A model generated the notes under the pieces. That model did no database searches, had not been told where the DNA came from, and worked only from the letters and a program-made list of their open reading frames with translations. A DNA stretch of 6,075 nt from Desulfobacterales bacterium (GTDB lineage: Bacteria; Desulfobacterota; Desulfobulbia; Desulfobulbales; Desulfocapsaceae): contig JABDPQ010000277.1 of NCBI GenBank assembly GCA_013042695.1, positions 1 through 6,075 of the forward strand. Direction: 5' to 3'. This document shows, in pieces, positions 5,810 to 6,075 of the stretch. Each line of letters starts with the position of its first letter. Position 1 is the first letter of the stretch. The translations under genes and the position numbers were made by a program.

Positions 5810-6075
5810 TTATGCTTTAATCTTTCCTTCCATCATAAGATCTGGAGGTCCAAGCCATGCTCCTTTTAGGAGCAAGTTGAAGTAGGCCCATTTGAACATC
5901 AGTTTGGCCATATGATTCATCTCTGTTTCCTTGAGCAGGCTCATAGGGCCAACGGCAGGAAAGGGATATTTTCCAGTTAAAGGTTCTTGGTCATAGTTGA
6001 AGTCGATGATGTAGGCTTTCCCGAAGCCTGATTCTATGAATCAGACCGCATGCCCATCCGAGCGGGCATGTTGTT
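5810..6075 (-). CDS. Sulfide:quinone oxidoreductase-type flavoprotein, C-terminal part, candidate selenoprotein (5' end outside window)
   Basis: I translated this by hand in the frame ending at TAA 5812-5810: 87 codons, the 5' part lying off the right edge. The peptide reads DGHAV, then an in-frame TGA (6043-6041), then FIESGFGKAYIIDFNYDQEP, and later GPMSLLKETEMNHMAKL and FKWAYFNLLLKGAWLGPP. The (C)FIE.G.GKA...DFNY and GP.SLLKE...NH..KL.F.W.Y.N.LL patterns are those of SQR-type FAD oxidoreductases, which pass electrons from sulfide to membrane quinone; the end forms the amphipathic membrane-binding helices. The TGA replaces a conserved Cys 76 residues before the end. In Acidithiobacillus ferrooxidans SQR (434 aa), the redox Cys356 lies 78 from the end. 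With an intact frame on both sides, a SECIS-like hairpin and a strong terminator, selenocysteine insertion is plausible; a TGC/TGT-to-TGA pseudogene is the alternative. Confidence 0.75.
6013..6029 (-). promoter_or_regulatory. Candidate bacterial SECIS hairpin
   Basis: On the minus strand, AGGCTT (6029-6024) and AAGCCT (6018-6013) form a 6-bp stem with apical loop CGGGA. The loop has G at its second position, and 17 nt separate the TGA from the loop. Bacterial SECIS elements sit just downstream of UGA within the coding region, have a small apical loop with G among its first two bases, and begin about 16-37 nt from UGA. All three criteria are met. A competing 6-bp hairpin TGATTC-ATA-GAATCA (6043-6029) includes the TGA itself. 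Confidence 0.5.
6041..6043 (-). other. In-frame TGA, candidate selenocysteine codon
   Basis: The codon reads TGA on the minus strand, between GCG GTC and TTC ATA, in an SQR-type coding frame that is otherwise open. It occupies the position of the conserved C-terminal Cys. Cys-to-Sec replacement at a redox-active Cys is the usual signature of a selenoprotein. A stop mutation or a sequencing error would look identical here. Confidence 0.55.

Noticed and set aside
6037..6075. Reading the right-edge segment as non-coding because TGA interrupts the frame, or as a short separate peptide ending at a TAG in the neighbouring frame
   Set aside because: SQR-type residues (DGHAV before, FIESGFGKA after) continue in the same frame on both sides of the TGA, whereas the neighbouring frame gives no family-like sequence.
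1..6075. tRNA or rRNA genes
   Set aside because: I saw no cloverleaf with T-loop and acceptor ends, and no conserved rRNA segments on either strand.

Overview
The window looks like chromosomal DNA from a Gram-negative bacterium. An anaerobic or sulfur-metabolising member of the Desulfobacterota (deltaproteobacterial, possibly Desulfobulbales) is my best guess. This rests on a sulfide:quinone oxidoreductase-type C-terminus with an in-frame TGA where the family has a conserved Cys, and on general protein character. No rRNA or other phylogenetic marker is present, so the placement is an inference.

Layout, left to right. (1) 1-568, minus: the first 189 residues of a class I SAM-dependent methyltransferase that runs off the left edge. 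(2) 569-694: a divergent intergenic region with extended -10 promoter candidates and a Fur-box-like palindrome. (3) 695-1204, plus: a small exported protein of unknown function with a Pro-rich linker and four Cys in the mature part. (4) 1259-1987, plus: an RluA-family pseudouridine synthase, closed by a hairpin terminator. (5) 2027-2243: a 217-bp MITE-like element with 13-bp terminal inverted repeats and a 5-bp target duplication (ATATA). (6) 2331-5324, minus: a two-gene operon, made of a DUF2868-type membrane protein followed after 6 nt by a DUF3482-type GTPase. (7) 5478-5695: a second, 218-bp copy of the element in the opposite orientation, with its own target duplication (ATATT). (8) 5744-5777: a strong minus-strand terminator. 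(9) 5810-6075, minus: the C-terminal 87 codons of an SQR-type flavoprotein, running off the right edge.

Two things stand out. First, the SQR-type gene carries an in-frame TGA at 6041-6043, exactly where the family has a redox-active Cys. The coding frame continues intact for 76 more codons to a normal stop and terminator. A hairpin with G in its apical loop starts at the right distance downstream to be a bacterial SECIS. The simplest attractive reading is a selenocysteine-containing SQR; the alternative is a single-base pseudogene. Second, the membrane protein/GTPase operon sits between two convergent neighbours and is bracketed by inverted copies of one non-autonomous transposable element. 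The perfect target duplications show the two copies inserted independently, yet together they form inverted homology that could flip the operon.
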